Below are positions 61,810 through 64,000 of a stretch of DNA of 64,000 nucleotides, in pieces; positions within the stretch are counted from its first letter, which is position 1; the number at the start of each line of letters is the position of its first letter. This DNA is from Lysinibacillus sp. KCTC 33748 (GTDB lineage Bacteria > Bacillota > Bacilli > Bacillales_A > Planococcaceae). A program made the translations under genes and the position numbers. The notes below the pieces were generated by a model. That model saw only the letters and a list, made by a program, of their open reading frames with translations, was not told where the DNA came from and did no database searches. The stretch covers positions 1-64,000 of the forward strand of contig NZ_MWSJ01000026.1 of assembly GCF_002237755.1 (NCBI RefSeq). The letters run 5' to 3'.

Positions 61810-63972
61810 CTATGTATGCTCACCTTGTACTTTAGACGCAGAAATTGAATCTAAAATATACTTTGCATCATTGTGAAGCTTTTCATAGTTCTCCTGTAAT
61901 GTTCTTGGAGATATAGGTTTACTAAATAAGAAGCCCTGTATAGTATCACACTGGCTTGCTACTAGATATGATAGCTGTTCTATCTCTTCTATTCCTTCTG
62001 CGACTACCTTCAACTGTAGATGCTTGGCCATAGAGAGAATCATGTCAACTAATGCTTTATCTGTAGAGTTCGATTGTATTTTCTGAACGAAAGACCTGTC
62101 AATTTTTAAGCAATCTATAGGGAAATCCTTTAAATAAGATAATGATGAATAGCCTGTCCCAAAATCATCTACCGCGATCGTAACCCCAAGTGCCTTCAAT
62201 TTGTGTAAGATCGTCGTCATATGATCGATATTGATCGTCATACTTTCTGTTATTTCGAGTTGCAAATATTTGGGCTCTAATTGTGTTTTCTCAAGAACAT
62301 TATGAATTATTTCAACTAAATTTTGCTGAAAAAGTTGACCTAACGACAGATTGACCGCTACTTTAATCGGTGGCAATCCAGCTGCTTCCCACCTCTTTAC
62401 TTGTTGACAGGCTGTTTCTAGTACCCATTGTCCAATAGGAATAATTAATCCCGATTCCTCTGCAATTGGAATAAAGACACCCGGCGAAATCCACCCCTTC
62501 TTTGGATGCTGCCATCTAACTAAAGCCTCTACCGACTTAATTTGACCCGTACGTAAATCAAGTTGCGGTTGATATTCTAAAAAAAGCTCTTGATTTGCTA
62601 AAGCATCATGTAAATCATTCTCTAATATAAGACGTTCAGTCGTTTCTTTAGAGATCGAAGACTCATAAAATCGTATACGAGTTGGCGTTTTCTGCGCTTC
62701 ATGCATAGCATAAAGAGCAAATCTAACAAGCTCCTCCTCCTTATAAGAATCTGTTGGAAATAAAGCGATACCAATATTTAATTGACTATTTAAAGAAAAA
62801 TGTTGAATTTGGAATGATTCTTCCATAACAACTTGAAGTTGTTGACTAAGCTGCGTCAATTGATGGGTATTGCTCACCTCATCAATATACACGACGAAAT
62901 AGTCTTCTCTCAGCATGCATAGTAAATGCTTCTCCGGTAAAACATTTTTCAATCTTCCCGCGATTAAGCCTATCATTTGGTCTGCATATGTACTGCCTAA
63001 AGACGCTTTAATCGCAGTTATTCTTTCTATACCGATTGCAAGTATTGCCTTTTGTGATTTAGATATGTATAAATCTTTATTTAAAGTTTCCAGTAAAAAA
63101 CGTTCATTTGGCAAATTTGTAACCTCATTATGATAAGCCATGAAATGCATTTTTTCACGAGATTTTTCTAAATGCTCTTGTGTATCAACTAACTGCTGAA
63201 AAGGTTTTTCAACAGAAGAAAAATAAATTGCTCTGAGTAAAAGATAAAATGCACCTAACTGAAAAATATGTCCAATAAAATTTTTAATATCATAGACATC
63301 TCGATAAATTGTAAAAAGATAATCGCTAATAATTAAATAAATCGCACTGCCAAACAATAAAAATATAATTTTGGGTGCTTTTTCAAAATTTTTAAGCAAT
63401 AGAACCATAATCACCAAATGTATCGCTACAGCTAAATATTGAAAAGTATTTTTTAAAACAGTAGGACCTTCACCTTCTATCATAAGAGGTGGCAATAGAG
63501 ACGTTGGGGCATAGATGACGACAAAACAACCAATAACTATTACAAACGGCAAGCTATAAATAAACCAACGATAAAATGATTTGATTTCTTTCTCCTTTAT
63601 AAAAAAAATGAAGAGAAAACCAATCGATAATAGTAATCGACTAAACATGTAAAACCATGTTGATGCATATGGCGTACTCACAGTAATGAAAAATGGCATT
63701 CCTTTATAAGAGAGTGCATGAGCCATTTCTAATAAGCTAATGGCTAAAAACAAAGCCCCTGCATATAGAACTTTATTAGATAAAATATAAGGCGTAATTA
63801 ACCACGCCTGAAATGAAATAGACATTGTCACTACAATAATAAGCATTTCCATCATTAAATGAATCGTTACATAGTTGTTCTCTCCAAATATCCCATAAAA
63901 TTTATCACTACCGCAACCAATTACGATTAACAAAATCATCGATAATAGGATGAATTGAATGCCCTGCTTCAT
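61810..63972 (-). CDS. membrane sensor with degenerate GGDEF and intact EAL domain
   Basis: 720 residues. Seven or eight transmembrane helices (about 5-250) form a MASE3-like sensor. The GGDEF domain (about 275-440) has REDYF (355-359) in place of GGDEF, so cyclase activity is lost. The EAL domain (about 455-700) has Glu482 in VEALVRW, ITESM, DDFGTGYSSL (602-611), Lys623 in LKIDRS and VAEGIE (Glu659), consistent with c-di-GMP hydrolysis. The start at 63972 follows AATGAGGA. Confidence 0.9.
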   Translation of the reverse strand: MKQGIQFILLSMILLIVIGCGSDKFYGIFGENNYVTIHLMMEMLIIVVTMSISFQAWLITPYILSNKVLYAGALFLAISLLEMAHALSYKGMPFFITVSTPYASTWFYMFSRLLLSIGFLFIFFIKEKEIKSFYRWFIYSLPFVIVIGCFVVIYAPTSLLPPLMIEGEGPTVLKNTFQYLAVAIHLVIMVLLLKNFEKAPKIIFLLFGSAIYLIISDYLFTIYRDVYDIKNFIGHIFQLGAFYLLLRAIYFSSVEKPFQQLVDTQEHLEKSREKMHFMAYHNEVTNLPNERFLLETLNKDLYISKSQKAILAIGIERITAIKASLGSTYADQMIGLIAGRLKNVLPEKHLLCMLREDYFVVYIDEVSNTHQLTQLSQQLQVVMEESFQIQHFSLNSQLNIGIALFPTDSYKEEELVRFALYAMHEAQKTPTRIRFYESSISKETTERLILENDLHDALANQELFLEYQPQLDLRTGQIKSVEALVRWQHPKKGWISPGVFIPIAEESGLIIPIGQWVLETACQQVKRWEAAGLPPIKVAVNLSLGQLFQQNLVEIIHNVLEKTQLEPKYLQLEITESMTINIDHMTTILHKLKALGVTIAVDDFGTGYSSLSYLKDFPIDCLKIDRSFVQKIQSNSTDKALVDMILSMAKHLQLKVVAEGIEEIEQLSYLVASQCDTIQGFLFSKPISPRTLQENYEKLHNDAKYILDSISASKVQGEHT

Positions 63973-64000
63973 AAAAGAAAAATCCTCATTAAATTTCCAC

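Noticed and set aside
1-64000. tRNA, rRNA, complete prophage, toxin-antitoxin or known defence locus
   Set aside because: Looked for on both strands; no cloverleaf, rRNA block, phage structural genes or paired toxin-antitoxin frames were recognised. The Xre and MerR genes have no adjacent toxin-like partner.

Overview
The window looks like chromosome from a low-GC Gram-positive spore-former of the Bacillaceae/Planococcaceae, most probably Lysinibacillus or a close relative. The genus is inferred; no rRNA or tRNA gene is present to confirm it. Signs are AT-rich DNA, strong GGAGG-type ribosome binding sites, many TTG/GTG starts, and from about 25.5 kb rightward a gene order that follows the yqf-yqg block of Bacillus subtilis (yqgY, yqgX, yqgW, yqgS, yqgQ, yqgN, rpmG, pst operon, pbpA, sodA, yqgC, yqfZ, ispG, yqfW).

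Region 1 (1-25 kb) is accessory and heavily remodelled. It has three OmpR-type two-component systems (4.5-7.0, 11.4-13.4, 20.0-22.1 kb) placed beside envelope genes: a NodB-type polysaccharide deacetylase, a CwlD-like amidase, a GH73 glucosaminidase co-directional with its two-component pair, a GH5 lipoprotein, and a MacB/FtsX-like ABC transporter divergent from the third two-component pair. Between them lie wrecks: a paralogous pair of small secreted proteins (one dead), a permease remnant shuffled into three pieces with the middle inverted, IS3-family ends and an orfA relic, a TnsB/TniA-like transposase relic beside an array of 30-bp-spaced terminal sites, a class C-like group II intron with a broken reverse transcriptase inserted against that array, a second intron 5' fragment fused to a resolvase tail, and a ytrABC-like operon whose permease is frameshifted.

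Region 2 (25-32.5 kb) is housekeeping: a cysteine-rich ArsR/SufR-like regulator, yqgY, yqgX, yqgW, a lipoteichoic acid synthase, yqgQ, 5-formyl-THF cyclo-ligase, rpmG and two small membrane proteins. Region 3 (32.5-38 kb) holds trpE-trpG behind a tryptophan T-box, an MscS channel, a vWA-like protein and repeat-rich spacer. Region 4 (38-46.4 kb) is the phosphate operon pstSCAB-phoU with a clear Pho box array, then pbpA and sodA. Region 5 (46.5-52 kb) has yqgC, a Na/Pi cotransporter, a DUF1189-type protein, yqfZ, ispG and yqfW. Region 6 (52-64 kb) has a lipoprotein, a MerR regulator with an abnormal start, a CNNM/HlyC-type protein, an Xre regulator, a PrpE-like phosphatase, ctaB, proC, an esterase and an EAL protein with a dead GGDEF domain.

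A family of dispersed elements with about 25-bp terminal inverted repeats and 37-bp internal repeats (37.3, 42.55, 49.0, 52.9 kb) shares its internal unit design with a nine-copy 36-bp tandem array at 58.6 kb. No CRISPR array, complete prophage or obvious intact defence system was seen. The signals I rate highest are this repeat family and the 15.5-16.8 kb transposon-end/intron composite.
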